From Archaeoglobaceae archaeon (GTDB taxonomy: Archaea > Halobacteriota > Archaeoglobi > Archaeoglobales > Archaeoglobaceae), in assembly GCA_015523335.1 (NCBI GenBank), contig WAKM01000005.1, forward strand, positions 1 through 37,300: 37,300 nt of DNA, in the 5' to 3' direction. Position numbers and translations under genes: made by a program. Shown in pieces: positions 1 through 8,140 of this stretch; within the stretch, counting starts at the first letter, position 1, and each line of letters begins with the position of its first letter. The notes under the pieces are model-generated. The model did no database searches, had not been told where the DNA came from, and saw nothing but the letters and a program-made list of their open reading frames with translations.

Positions 1-82
1 ATAACTTTGTTAAAATATTTTAAATAATATATCTTACAAAAAGACAAAATTTTTAAGCATACGTGCTTTAGTTTCCAACCGC

Positions 83-1213
83 ATGGTCGATAGACTTAGC
101 AAGATAAAGCCATCGGCAACGCTTAGGATTTCTGCGATAGCAAAAGAACTTGCGAAACAGGGTAAGCCCGTTATAAACATGAGCGTCGGTGAGCCGGATT
201 TCGTTACGCCGAAGCACATCGTTGATGCCGCTATTAAAGCTTTAAATGAAGGAAAGGTCTTCTACACTCCTACGAAGGGTATCCCCGAACTTTTGGAAGC
301 CATAGCCGAGAAGCTTCAGAACGAGAACGGCATTCCGGCGAAACCGGACAATGTGATAGTTACGCCCGGAGCCAAATACGCCATCTTCGAAGCAATAATG
401 GCTACCGTTGAAAAGGGTGACGAGGTGATTTTGCTCGATCCTTCTTGGGTCAGCTACGAACCCTGCATCCTTATGGCCGAGGGTAAGCCCGTTTGGGTTC
501 CCCATGCCGAGGGATTTGAAGACGCACCAATTGAAGAATACATAACTCCCAAAACGAAGATGATCATAATAAATACGCCAAGTAATCCCCTCGGCGTCGT
601 TTATCCGAAGGAGTTCCTGAAGAAGGTTAGAGACATCGCAATAGATCACGACCTCCTCGTTCTCTCTGATGAAATTTACGAGAAGATAGTGTTCGAGGGG
701 GAGCACGTAAGCGTAGCTTCGCTCGATGGCATGTTCGAAAGGACTATAACGATAAACGGTTTCTCGAAAGCTTATTCGATGACAGGCTGGCGTTTGGGTT
801 ATGCTGTTGCGAACGAGGAGATAATAAAGGACATGAACAAGATCCAGTCTCACTCCGTAAGTCATCCGACATCGTTTGTTCAATACGCCGGAGTGGTTGC
901 TTTGAAAAGTGATCAGAGCTTCGTCGAGGAGATGGTGAAGGAATTCAAAGCGAGGAGGGACATTCTGGTTAAAGGTTTGGACGAGCTCGGAATCAACTAC
1001 GCTCCGCCCAAAGGGGCCTTCTATCTGTTCATGGACGTTGGGATGGATGGCGTTAAGTTCAGCGAAGATCTGCTGAAAAAGGAGTTCGTAGCCGTAACGC
1101 CCGGAGAGGCTTTCGGAGTTGCATATAAAAACTGGGTAAGGGTCAGTTACGCCACATCACGAAGCAACATCGAAGAATTCCTAAGAAGGCTCGAAAGGTT
1201 TATGAATTCGTAA
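83..1213 (+). CDS. Class I/II pyridoxal-phosphate aminotransferase (aspartate aminotransferase type)
   Basis: A 376-residue fold-type I PLP aminotransferase that should transfer an amino group between aspartate (or a related amino acid) and 2-oxoglutarate in the cytoplasm. Visible motifs are NTPSNPLG (about 164-171), LSDEIYE (194-200) and NGFSKAYSMTGWRLGY (225-240), whose Lys229 is the PLP Schiff-base residue. The VRVSYATS segment near the C-terminus carries the Arg that binds the substrate carboxylate. The ATG has no Shine-Dalgarno, but a TTTTTAAG box lies about 27 nt upstream, so a leaderless transcript is likely. Substrate is not fixed by sequence; aspartate, aromatic amino acids or alanine are all possible in this family. 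Confidence 0.9.
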   Translation: MVDRLSKIKPSATLRISAIAKELAKQGKPVINMSVGEPDFVTPKHIVDAAIKALNEGKVFYTPTKGIPELLEAIAEKLQNENGIPAKPDNVIVTPGAKYAIFEAIMATVEKGDEVILLDPSWVSYEPCILMAEGKPVWVPHAEGFEDAPIEEYITPKTKMIIINTPSNPLGVVYPKEFLKKVRDIAIDHDLLVLSDEIYEKIVFEGEHVSVASLDGMFERTITINGFSKAYSMTGWRLGYAVANEEIIKDMNKIQSHSVSHPTSFVQYAGVVALKSDQSFVEEMVKEFKARRDILVKGLDELGINYAPPKGAFYLFMDVGMDGVKFSEDLLKKEFVAVTPGEAFGVAYKNWVRVSYATSRSNIEEFLRRLERFMNS

Positions 1214-1269
1214 TTTAACCGTGTCGTGTATACCAAATTGGGCTTGAAAGTCATCATTAAACAGCAGTC

Positions 1270-1277
1270 TTTAAATA
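1270..1277 (+). promoter_or_regulatory. TATA-like box upstream of the Rad55-like ATPase gene
   Basis: TTTAAATA stands about 43 nt before the ATG at 1317. This predicts a short leader that contains the GAGGGA ribosome-binding sequence at 1305-1310. The call rests on position and composition only. Confidence 0.4.
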
Positions 1278-1316
1278 CAGGTAAAAATAAAAACACAATC
1301 GTTCGAGGGATGAGGG

Positions 1317-1964
1317 ATGGGCGATGTTCTGATTATAGGTGAGCCGGGAACCGGAAAAACGAGAATGATATTCAAGTTCCTCCCCGACTTTGATAAGGTC
1401 GTTTGGATTACAACTATAAAAAGTGCCGAAGTTATTAGGAGAACGATCGAGCCTAATTTTGATGTCGACCTTTGGATCGTTGACACTCACACTTGGGTTA
1501 GGAGATCGACACATACCGAGAGGGATGTTATCGTCAGCAACCCGATAAATCTGAACGAAGTCAGCTTGGCGATTGGTAGGGTTCTCGATCTGGTCGGGGA
1601 GGGATACTTGTTAGCATTTGATTCGATTTCAGGACTTTTGCTCTATCACGCTACCCAGAGGGTGGTTCACTTTCTGAGGAACATACTCGTTAGAATCGAA
1701 AGCGACAAGGCGAGTGGAATTTTTACGCTCGTTAAGAATGCTCACGATGTGTATACCGAAACTTCGGTTAGTTTGATGTTTTCGAACATAATCGAACTCG
1801 AAAGAAGGTTCGACGATAGCGTTAAGAGGTATATAAAGCTTGTAAAAACGTTCGGTTATATCGAACCCGAATTCGCCGAATTTACGATAGATTCCGAAGG
1901 TATCCATCTCCCAAAGCCGATTGAAGATTTTATTAGAGATCAGCTTAAGAGAACGTTCGCATAG
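1317..1964 (+). CDS. Rad55/KaiC-like RecA-superfamily ATPase
   Basis: A 215-residue protein with a Walker A loop GEPGTGKT at residues 8-15 and a Walker B-like strand YLLAFDSIS around 97-105, the arrangement of archaeal single-domain RecA/KaiC-like ATPases (the Rad55 or GvpD-like group). It is shorter than RadA and lacks an N-terminal helix-hairpin-helix domain, so it is not the main recombinase. Such proteins are often regulatory or signalling ATPases; the specific role is unknown. It stands alone with its own promoter and a Shine-Dalgarno-like GAGGGA just before the ATG. Confidence 0.65.
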   Translation: MGDVLIIGEPGTGKTRMIFKFLPDFDKVVWITTIKSAEVIRRTIEPNFDVDLWIVDTHTWVRRSTHTERDVIVSNPINLNEVSLAIGRVLDLVGEGYLLAFDSISGLLLYHATQRVVHFLRNILVRIESDKASGIFTLVKNAHDVYTETSVSLMFSNIIELERRFDDSVKRYIKLVKTFGYIEPEFAEFTIDSEGIHLPKPIEDFIRDQLKRTFA

Positions 1965-1996
1965 ATTTTAATATCCGATGCGACCCATTTTTAGCA

Positions 1997-2782
1997 ATGA
2001 CCAATAAGCTTAAAGTTGCAGACTACATGACGAGAAACGTCATAACTCTATCTCCGGATGATACAGTCGAAGATGCGATAAATCTGATCGAAAAAACCGG
2101 ACACGACGGTTTTCCGGTTGTAGATAAGGACGGAAAAGTGATAGGTTACGTTTCATCTATAGACCTACTGAGGAAGGATTCGAAGATGAAAATAAAGGAT
2201 GTTATGAGCAAGGAACTATACGTTGCGATGGACTTCATGGACTTAAAGGATGTTGCGAGGGTTATGTTCAGAACCGGACACTCGAAGCTTCCCGTTGTGG
2301 ATAGGAACGGAAGGCTCGTAGGTATAATTTCGAATGCAGACGTGATAAGGAGCCAGATCGAAAGGGCGAGTCCCGAAAAAGTCGAAAAGCTGAAGAGGAC
2401 GTTGGAGAAGATACACGGTGTTAAAATCAGCGTTGAAAGGGGAAAGGTCGAGATCGATCGGTTGATTCCGACTCAGACGAAGGTTTATGCCGATGAGCTG
2501 AACGGAAGAATTCACGAGTTGAGAAGGGGCTTGGCGGAGCCGATAGTTGTCATTAAAAAGGACAACAGACTTTATCTGATAGACGGACATCATAGGGCAG
2601 TTGCGGCACTGAAGATCGGAGTCAAAGAGCTCGATGCATACATTCTGAAAGTTCCAGAAAACGTCGAGTTGGGTATAGAAAGGTTGGTTAGGAAGAAGGG
2701 GATCAAGTCTCTGAAGGATGTTGAGGTAATAGAAGACACACCTCACCCGCTTGTGGAGATAACATTTAGGAAGACGGGATGA
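1997..2782 (+). CDS. Two CBS domains fused to a ParB-like domain
   Basis: 261 residues. CBS domain 1 covers about 8-60 (YMTRNVITLSP...GYVSSIDLL) and CBS domain 2 about 66-120 (DVMSKELYV...GIISNADVI); together they form a Bateman module that normally binds adenine nucleotides. Residues about 155-225 form a ParB/Srx-like domain with the motif DGHHRAVAA (196-204). ParB-fold domains are now known to bind and often hydrolyse nucleotides, so an energy- or nucleotide-sensing role is plausible, but no function is established here. A TTTTAATA box about 27 nt upstream suggests a leaderless start. The stop overlaps the hisE start (ATGA), the first of three such couplings. Confidence 0.75.
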   Translation: MTNKLKVADYMTRNVITLSPDDTVEDAINLIEKTGHDGFPVVDKDGKVIGYVSSIDLLRKDSKMKIKDVMSKELYVAMDFMDLKDVARVMFRTGHSKLPVVDRNGRLVGIISNADVIRSQIERASPEKVEKLKRTLEKIHGVKISVERGKVEIDRLIPTQTKVYADELNGRIHELRRGLAEPIVVIKKDNRLYLIDGHHRAVAALKIGVKELDAYILKVPENVELGIERLVRKKGIKSLKDVEVIEDTPHPLVEITFRKTG

Positions 2783-3069
2783 GTATGATACTCGACGAAC
2801 TGTATGAGGTTTTGATGGATCGGAAGCTGAATCCGAAGGAGGGTTCATACACATCAAAGCTTCTTTACCATGAGAAAGGGATCAACGCGATACTTGAGAA
2901 AATAGGTGAAGAGTGCACGGAGTTGATTTTAGCCGTCAAGGACGGAAACAGAGATGAGATAATATACGAAGCCGCAGACCTTATCTACCACATGATGGTT
3001 CTGTTCGTCAAGCTCGATATAAGGCTCGATGAAATATGGAGCGAACTCGAGAGGAGGAGGAGAAGATGA
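2779..3069 (+). CDS. hisE: Phosphoribosyl-ATP pyrophosphohydrolase
   Basis: A 96-residue all-alpha MazG-like enzyme for the second step of histidine synthesis, hydrolysing phosphoribosyl-ATP to phosphoribosyl-AMP and pyrophosphate. The metal-binding signature is visible as KIGEECTELILA (about 41-52) and EAADLIYHMMVLF (about 64-76). Length is normal for a stand-alone HisE; the HisI cyclohydrolase domain is not fused and is not in this window. The ATG overlaps the upstream stop by ATGA, so translation is probably coupled to the CBS-ParB gene. The Arg-rich C-terminus is encoded by a GAGGAGGAGGAG run that also gives the next gene a Shine-Dalgarno. Confidence 0.9.
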   Translation: MSMILDELYEVLMDRKLNPKEGSYTSKLLYHEKGINAILEKIGEECTELILAVKDGNRDEIIYEAADLIYHMMVLFVKLDIRLDEIWSELERRRRR

Positions 3070-3353
3070 AAACCTGCGTAATTTGGACGGTCAATCTGGA
3101 CAGCAGAAAAACGAGGAGCGAGGGAAGGAAGATCCCGCTGAAGTATGCGGTTCCGAACGTTAAGCTTGCGGAGCTCGTTGAAGCTTGCAGAGCTTTGGGG
3201 ATTCAATTCGAGGTTGAGGAGAAGAAGTATCCTAAGTGTTGGTGGGAGGATTGCGGCAGAGTAATCGTTCCGAAGACGAAGTCGAAGATTCACATAATGA
3301 TAGATATCGCAAAGAAGATTGCCGAGCTTAGAGAAAGCAAGAAGAGAAGATGA
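3066..3353 (+). CDS. srp19: Signal recognition particle subunit SRP19
   Basis: 95 residues, the usual size of archaeal SRP19. SRP19 binds the tips of helices 6 and 8 of 7S RNA and orders it for SRP54 binding. The signature IWTVNLDSRKTRSEGRKIP (about 6-24) corresponds to the family's conserved (W/Y)P..D...(S/T)R.EGR.(I/V)P block, followed by KKYPKCWWEDCGRVIV. I chose the ATG at 3066 because it makes an ATGA overlap with hisE and follows the purine-rich GAGGAGGAGGAG. A longer frame from 3036 would add ten Glu/Arg residues that are read from the hisE tail. Confidence 0.92.
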   Translation: MKTCVIWTVNLDSRKTRSEGRKIPLKYAVPNVKLAELVEACRALGIQFEVEEKKYPKCWWEDCGRVIVPKTKSKIHIMIDIAKKIAELRESKKRR

Positions 3354-4321
3354 AGCTGATATTTTTCCTCTCGGGTGAACATCCCGAATTGGCAAAGGAG
3401 GAAGTATTGGGACTGTTGGGCAGTTACGGGAGAATCGAAAAGTTGGACGAAGACGAGCAGATTCTCATTGCGAATTTCGAAGGTGATAGCAGAGCATTCG
3501 ATCGCTTGGCTTTAACTCACGAAATTTCTCAATTTTTCGCAAGCCGTCATATCGACGAGCTTGAAAACGTTTTTAGGGAGATACCGATTTCATCAGGATA
3601 CGTATGTGTTAGGGTAAGAAAGATCGGAAAGAGATGGAAGAACGTAAATTCTTTGGAGCTTGAGAAGTCTTTGGGAGCTATTTTATGGAAGAGAGGCGCT
3701 AAGATAAGCGTATCTAAGCCGGATAAGATAATCCGCGTTTATCTTGCTGAGAGAGCCCATGTAGGGATTCTCATGCACAAGACGAATACGAAGCAGTTTA
3801 TGGAAAGGAGACCGGATAAAAGACCCTTTTTCATGCCCAGCGTAATCGTTCCCAGATTCGCGAGAGCTCTGGTGAACATAACCGGCGTTAAGGGGATCAT
3901 GCTCGATCCCATGTGCGGAACGGGAACGTTTCTGATCGAAGCCGGACTCATGGGTGTTAAATTCGCCGGAATAGATGCGTTTAGAAAGGTCGTTTTCGGA
4001 TGTGCGAAGAATCTGAAGTTCTTCGGATTGCCGACGAACGTGATATGGGGCGATGCGAGGAATCTGCCGTTTAAGGACGATAGCTTCGATGCTGTGGTGA
4101 CGGATTTCCCTTACTTAAGGGCTACGAGGAGCTACGGCGAAGACCTGTATGAGAAGGCGACTGAGGAAATTTGGAGAGTTCTTAAGGAGGGTTGCAGAGC
4201 CGTTTTGGTTATAAACGTCGATGCAGAAGACATATTCAGACGATTTTTCAGAATCGAAGGTAAGTTCTACCAGAGGGTTCACAAGAGCTTAGTGAGAAGA
4301 TTTTTTATATGTAGAAAATAA
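3350..4321 (+). CDS. tRNA (guanine-10-N2) methyltransferase, Trm-G10/Trm11 family
   Basis: 323 residues with an N-terminal THUMP-type RNA-binding region (about 45-145) and a C-terminal Rossmann-fold methyltransferase. S-adenosylmethionine motif I is DPMCGTGTFLIEAG (186-199), GDAR at 234-237 fits the adenine-binding region, and TDFPY (251-255) is the N/DPPY-type catalytic motif. The archaeal enzyme makes m2G and m2,2G at position 10 of tRNA. It is coupled by an ATGA overlap to srp19, so the run hisE-srp19-trmG10 mixes histidine synthesis with RNA-binding functions. Assignment to Trm-G10 rather than another THUMP methyltransferase rests on the DFPY motif and size. Confidence 0.82.
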   Translation: MKLIFFLSGEHPELAKEEVLGLLGSYGRIEKLDEDEQILIANFEGDSRAFDRLALTHEISQFFASRHIDELENVFREIPISSGYVCVRVRKIGKRWKNVNSLELEKSLGAILWKRGAKISVSKPDKIIRVYLAERAHVGILMHKTNTKQFMERRPDKRPFFMPSVIVPRFARALVNITGVKGIMLDPMCGTGTFLIEAGLMGVKFAGIDAFRKVVFGCAKNLKFFGLPTNVIWGDARNLPFKDDSFDAVVTDFPYLRATRSYGEDLYEKATEEIWRVLKEGCRAVLVINVDAEDIFRRFFRIEGKFYQRVHKSLVRRFFICRK

Positions 4322-4369
4322 AAAACGTTATATCGTATCGACCGAAATTCTGGAGCGGGGATAGATGTG

Positions 4370-4990
4370 ATGTTCTTTGGCAGTAGGCGGGAGGAGGAGG
4401 TAATCAGGCTGGTTAAGGAGCACCTTAACACGGTTCTTCAAGCATGCGAGAGATTCAAGGTCGGAATCGAAAACGACGATGCGGAGTCTCTAAAGAAGGT
4501 CTGCGAGCTTGAAAAGATCGGCGATGCGCTTAGGAGAGACATAGCATCGAAACTGTATGAGGGAGCTTTTATTCCAGCCGTGAGGGTAAATCTCTACAGA
4601 TTTTCCGAAGTGGTTGATGAGATACTCGACACGCTTGAGGATTGCGCCATCGAATACATGAACCTACCGGTGAAGCTCGACGAGGACGTAAAATCTTACT
4701 GCATAACGATTGCCGAAGTGAACCTCAAGATGAGCATGGATTTAATTTTAGCGTTTGAATCTCTGGAAAAGAAAGCGGATCTAAAGGATGCCACGCTGAA
4801 AATCAGAACGAGAGAAGAGATTATAGACAAAGTTAAGCACGACCTATGTAGATTTCTCATGCAGAAGGATGTGGAAGGTTTTTGGGTTGGTAAGATCGTT
4901 TCGGACTTCATAGTGAGTCTCGGAAGTGTAAGCGACCTAATCGAGGATGCGGGCGATATAATTCAAATTCTGAACGTCAGCATGAGGTAG
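4370..4990 (+). CDS. DUF47 (PhoU-like) phosphate transport accessory protein
   Basis: About 206 residues, all alpha-helical by composition, with the PhoU/DUF47 pattern of repeated helical bundles (for example EEEVIRLVKEHL near the start, VVDEILDTLEDCAIEYMN in the middle, SVSDLIEDAGDIIQIL at the end). DUF47 proteins accompany PiT-type phosphate permeases and are thought to modulate them. The permease gene begins 4 nt after this stop, which supports that pairing. An in-frame GTG at 4367 is an alternative start; I prefer the ATG at 4370, preceded by the GGAGCGGGG ribosome-binding-like stretch. Confidence 0.85.
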   Translation: MFFGSRREEEVIRLVKEHLNTVLQACERFKVGIENDDAESLKKVCELEKIGDALRRDIASKLYEGAFIPAVRVNLYRFSEVVDEILDTLEDCAIEYMNLPVKLDEDVKSYCITIAEVNLKMSMDLILAFESLEKKADLKDATLKIRTREEIIDKVKHDLCRFLMQKDVEGFWVGKIVSDFIVSLGSVSDLIEDAGDIIQILNVSMR

Positions 4991-4994
4991 CGAT

Positions 4995-5939
4995 ATGCTA
5001 ATACTGATTCCGTTGATCTCGTGCATTCTCATAGCGTTCAGCATAGGTTCGAACGACACATCAAACGCATTCGGTATAAGCGTCGGAGCCGGTATAATAA
5101 CGTTCAGAAAAGCGGTATACCTTTTAGGCGTCCTCGTATTCATCGGAGCGGTTCTGCAAGGGCGGAACGTTATGAGAACGGTCGGAAAGGAACTCGTAGC
5201 GTTGAACATAGAGATCCTGAGCCTGTCTCTGTTCGTCTCGGCTTTCGTCATCATAATCGCAAACTGGAAGAAGTTGCCCGTTTCGAGTCATCAGGCTATA
5301 ATCGGAAGCCTCGTTGGCTCTGGCTTCGCTTTCGGATCAGTCGTTCGCGTTGACACCCTTCTGAAGATCGTTGAGTCTTGGATAGTGTCGCCTATAAGTG
5401 CACTACTTCTGGCCGTTGTCGTCTACAAGCTCATGGAAATCGTATTTAGAAGGTTGCCGGTGTTCAAGGTTGAAAGTATTCTCAGAATGCTTCTAATTTT
5501 AAACGGAATTATAATTGCCTACAACACCGGTGCAAACGAACTCGCTACGGCTTTAGGACCGATAGTATGCTACGGAATTCTAACTCCATTGCAAGCGGCA
5601 ATAATAGGAACGACTATGCTCTGGCTCGGTGCTTTCTTGCTCAGCGAGAGGGTTGTTGAGACAGTAGGTAAGGGAATAACGAGCTTAGATGCATTTTCAG
5701 GGTTTGCGGCTCAATTTGCAGCCGGAATAAGCGTTCTGATATTCACGACTTTAGGTATGCCGGTCTCGACGACCTACTGTATCATCGGCGGCATAATAGG
5801 AGTTGGGATGCTGAAGGGTGTAGGAACGATAAAGTCCAGTTTGCTGAGGAGGATAATGATAAGCTGGGTGGTAACACCCCTTCTGACGTTCGGTACCTGT
5901 TGCGCTATAGCCAAGATCGTGCTTTCACCTTATGTTTGA
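4995..5939 (+). CDS. pitA: PiT-family inorganic phosphate permease
   Basis: A 314-residue integral membrane protein with about ten hydrophobic segments. It has the two-fold repeat typical of the PiT family: GSNDTSNAFGISVGAGI near the N-terminus and NTGANELATALGPIVCYGI in the second half, matching the GANDxANA signature. It should import phosphate (or metal-phosphate) with a cation gradient. It is in an operon with the DUF47 gene. The last 15 nt overlap the end of the convergent ADP-ribosylglycohydrolase gene. Confidence 0.9.
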   Translation: MLILIPLISCILIAFSIGSNDTSNAFGISVGAGIITFRKAVYLLGVLVFIGAVLQGRNVMRTVGKELVALNIEILSLSLFVSAFVIIIANWKKLPVSSHQAIIGSLVGSGFAFGSVVRVDTLLKIVESWIVSPISALLLAVVVYKLMEIVFRRLPVFKVESILRMLLILNGIIIAYNTGANELATALGPIVCYGILTPLQAAIIGTTMLWLGAFLLSERVVETVGKGITSLDAFSGFAAQFAAGISVLIFTTLGMPVSTTYCIIGGIIGVGMLKGVGTIKSSLLRRIMISWVVTPLLTFGTCCAIAKIVLSPYV

Positions 5940-6833
5940 AATCATCAGATGCAGATCGTGTAACCTGTCCGCTAAATCGATCAGCATTTCCGCATCCCTT
6001 ACCTTTTCGATCCACTCTTTCGGTATAGCATCGATTCCAAGCCGGCAACCCTTCATCCCGCAAGCCATCGCCGCTATGGAGTCGGTATCACCTCCAGCGT
6101 TTACAGCTTTCAGAGCACATTCTTTAAAGTTAGAAGAGGAGAGGTAGCAGTAAAACGCAAGTGGGACGGAATCGTAAACGGACATCGAATTGCCAAGTCT
6201 GTCAACAGCGGAATCCAAGTCGAGGTTCGCGATCTGATGGGCGAGGTTTACCTTATCCGCAACCAACTCATCGTATTTCCTCGTTCTTTTCACGACTTCT
6301 TTTACCATCCTGCAATCGTCCCATTCGTTCAGGATGCATGCAACGGCTATTGCCATCGCAACGGCTCCGCTTACAGCCGATCCCTTATGAGTTACTATCG
6401 AAGAGAACACAGCATACTTCTCAACCAAATCTAAGCTAAAAGAATAAACCAAGCCGATGGGCAAAACTCTAACGGCTGAACCGCAGGTTTCGGATTCAAC
6501 ACCGGATCTGTTCCAAGGAACGCCGAAAGCTAAATTTTTCAGTGCAATTCTTGTTGTTGGGCCGATTCGATTGCTTGTAATAAGCTTCAACCTTTCGGCG
6601 AAGTCATCGGGACTGAAGTAGACCGTCTTCAAAATCGATTTAGCCAGCAGAATCATCTGCTCGGTATCATCTGTCCACTCCCCAGCCTTAAGGTCTCCGT
6701 AAGGGGAGTGCAAAAAATCTTTAACCTCACCGTAGATCCTTCTAATGTCATCTCTGCTCAGCCCTTCGACGGGCATTCCCAAAGCGTCGCCTATTGCGAA
6801 GCCGAGTATCGCTCCTCTAAACCTTTTGATCAT
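5925..6833 (-). CDS. ADP-ribosylglycohydrolase family protein (DraG/ARH type)
   Basis: 302 residues. The family's dinuclear metal site is visible: GAILGFAIGDALGMPVEG (about 7-24), EWTDDTEQMILLA (about 52-64) and NAGGDTDSIAAMACG (near 245-260). Members remove ADP-ribose from Arg, Ser or thymidine, or hydrolyse related nucleotides; the substrate here cannot be read from sequence. No ADP-ribosyltransferase partner and no nitrogenase reductase gene lies nearby. Translation starts at the ATG at 6833, about 26 nt from a TATA element shared with aroA, so it is probably leaderless. Confidence 0.85.
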   Translation of the reverse strand: MIKRFRGAILGFAIGDALGMPVEGLSRDDIRRIYGEVKDFLHSPYGDLKAGEWTDDTEQMILLAKSILKTVYFSPDDFAERLKLITSNRIGPTTRIALKNLAFGVPWNRSGVESETCGSAVRVLPIGLVYSFSLDLVEKYAVFSSIVTHKGSAVSGAVAMAIAVACILNEWDDCRMVKEVVKRTRKYDELVADKVNLAHQIANLDLDSAVDRLGNSMSVYDSVPLAFYCYLSSSNFKECALKAVNAGGDTDSIAAMACGMKGCRLGIDAIPKEWIEKVRDAEMLIDLADRLHDLHLMISNIR

Positions 6834-6853
6834 CGCTACGATTTCGCACCAAA

Positions 6854-6863
6854 TTTTATATAA
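6854..6863. promoter_or_regulatory. Single palindromic TATA element between two divergent leaderless genes
   Basis: The palindrome TTATATAA (6856-6863) lies at the middle of the 50-nt gap between the ADP-ribosylglycohydrolase start (6833, minus) and the aroA start (6884, plus). Its centre is about 26 nt from one start and 24-25 nt from the other. This is the archaeal TATA-to-start distance expected for leaderless mRNAs in both directions. Confidence 0.6.
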
Positions 6864-6883
6864 TGTTATGCCAACGCTTGGCT

Positions 6884-8140
6884 ATGGATGTCATCATCAG
6901 AAGTAGCGAGATCGAAGGCTCAGCGAGTCCTCCGCCGTCCAAAAGCTACACGCATCGAGCCTTCTTGGCTTCAGCCCTTTCAAGATCATCCAAGGTATTC
7001 AACGCTTTAATTTCGGACGATACCCTCGCAACTCTAAGCTGTTGCAGGATGATCGGTGCGGAATTCGTGCGTTCCGGAGATGCATTCAGATTCAGAGGTT
7101 GCGATGAAATCGAAGGCGGAAAATACATCTACTGTGCGAACTCCGGAACTACGATGAGGCTACTTCTGGGTGTGTTGTCTCTATCGAAATTAAGATCCGT
7201 TCTCGATGGGGATGAGTCCTTAAGGAGGAGACCTAACAGAGAGCTTGTTGAGGCTTTGAAAAATTTGGGCGCGGAGATAAGAGGTTTTGGTAGGTTTGAA
7301 CCTCCGATCTGGGTTAGAGGCGTGATTAAAGGCGGTGACGTCGAGATCAAAGCCAAGAGTTCTCAGTTCGTATCATCCCTACTCTTCGCGCTCCCTCTGG
7401 CGAGGGGTGATTCCATACTAAAAGTTTTGGATGTAAAGTCGAAGCCCTACATCGAAATAACACTGCACATCATTAGAGAGAGTGAAATCGAAATTGAAAG
7501 GGAGAACTTCACGTTTTACATCGAAGGCGAGCAGGAATTCAGGCTTAGGAACTTCAGCGTTCCTTCCGACTTTTCGTCCGCAAGCTACCTAATAGCGGCG
7601 GGAATTCTTGCCGGAAAGGTGGAGATTAAAAACATGTTCGAATCCGAGCAGGGGGATAAGAGAATAGTCGATATAGTTAAGGAGATGGGCGGAAATATTA
7701 GGTGGAACAAGAGGGATGGAATAATAGTGGCTGAGAGGTCGAAGCTTGAGGGAATCGAGGTGGATGCCGGCGATATTCCTGATCTCGTCCCCACGATTGC
7801 GGTTCTTGCAAGTATTGCAAAAGGAAAGACTGTTATATACAACGCGGAGCATCTTAGGCTTAAGGAGATCGACAGGATAGAGGGGATCTACAGCAACCTC
7901 AGAAACTTGGGAATCGAAGTTAAGAAGAGGAGGGACGGTCTCGAAATAGTCGGCAGTAAAATTGAAGGGGGAACCGTAGATTCCTTCGGAGATCACAGGA
8001 TGGCTTTGGCATTCTCCTTGCTCGGATTGGTGGCTGAGAAAGGCGTTTGTGTTAAGAACGCGGAGGTGGTTTCGGTTTCGTTTCCGAACTATTTCGAAGT
8101 TCTAAAAGAATTGGGTGCCAAAATCGAGGTGACCCATTAA
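6884..8140 (+). CDS. aroA: 3-phosphoshikimate 1-carboxyvinyltransferase (EPSP synthase)
   Basis: 418 residues from the ATG at 6884. It joins shikimate-3-phosphate and phosphoenolpyruvate on the way to chorismate. Family blocks are present: PPSKSYTHRAFLASAL at the N-terminus, ANSGTTMRLLLGVLSL, KSSQFVSSLLFALPLA, DAGDIPDLVPTIAVLA, HLRLKEIDRI and FGDHRMALAFSLLGL. An ATG at 6863 is in frame, but it lies inside or just beside the TATA element, and the true N-terminus of the family begins at MDVIIRSSEIEG. The 3' end overlaps the convergent signal peptidase gene by 4 nt. Confidence 0.93.
   Translation: MDVIIRSSEIEGSASPPPSKSYTHRAFLASALSRSSKVFNALISDDTLATLSCCRMIGAEFVRSGDAFRFRGCDEIEGGKYIYCANSGTTMRLLLGVLSLSKLRSVLDGDESLRRRPNRELVEALKNLGAEIRGFGRFEPPIWVRGVIKGGDVEIKAKSSQFVSSLLFALPLARGDSILKVLDVKSKPYIEITLHIIRESEIEIERENFTFYIEGEQEFRLRNFSVPSDFSSASYLIAAGILAGKVEIKNMFESEQGDKRIVDIVKEMGGNIRWNKRDGIIVAERSKLEGIEVDAGDIPDLVPTIAVLASIAKGKTVIYNAEHLRLKEIDRIEGIYSNLRNLGIEVKKRRDGLEIVGSKIEGGTVDSFGDHRMALAFSLLGLVAEKGVCVKNAEVVSVSFPNYFEVLKELGAKIEVTH

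Noticed and set aside
242-883. A 213-codon minus-strand open frame opposite the aminotransferase gene.
   Set aside because: It lies antisense to a complete aminotransferase with a visible PLP site and has no recognisable domain.
1230-1262. A minus-strand ATGATGA (box C-like) before the Rad55-like gene, as a second C/D box sRNA.
   Set aside because: No CTGA D' box, C' box or closing stem occurs at the required distances.
5925-6833. The ADP-ribosylglycohydrolase as DraG regulating a nitrogenase with the nitrogenase-like fragment at 36.3 kb.
   Set aside because: There is no DraT, no nifH and no intact component 1 in the window, and the two loci are 30 kb apart.
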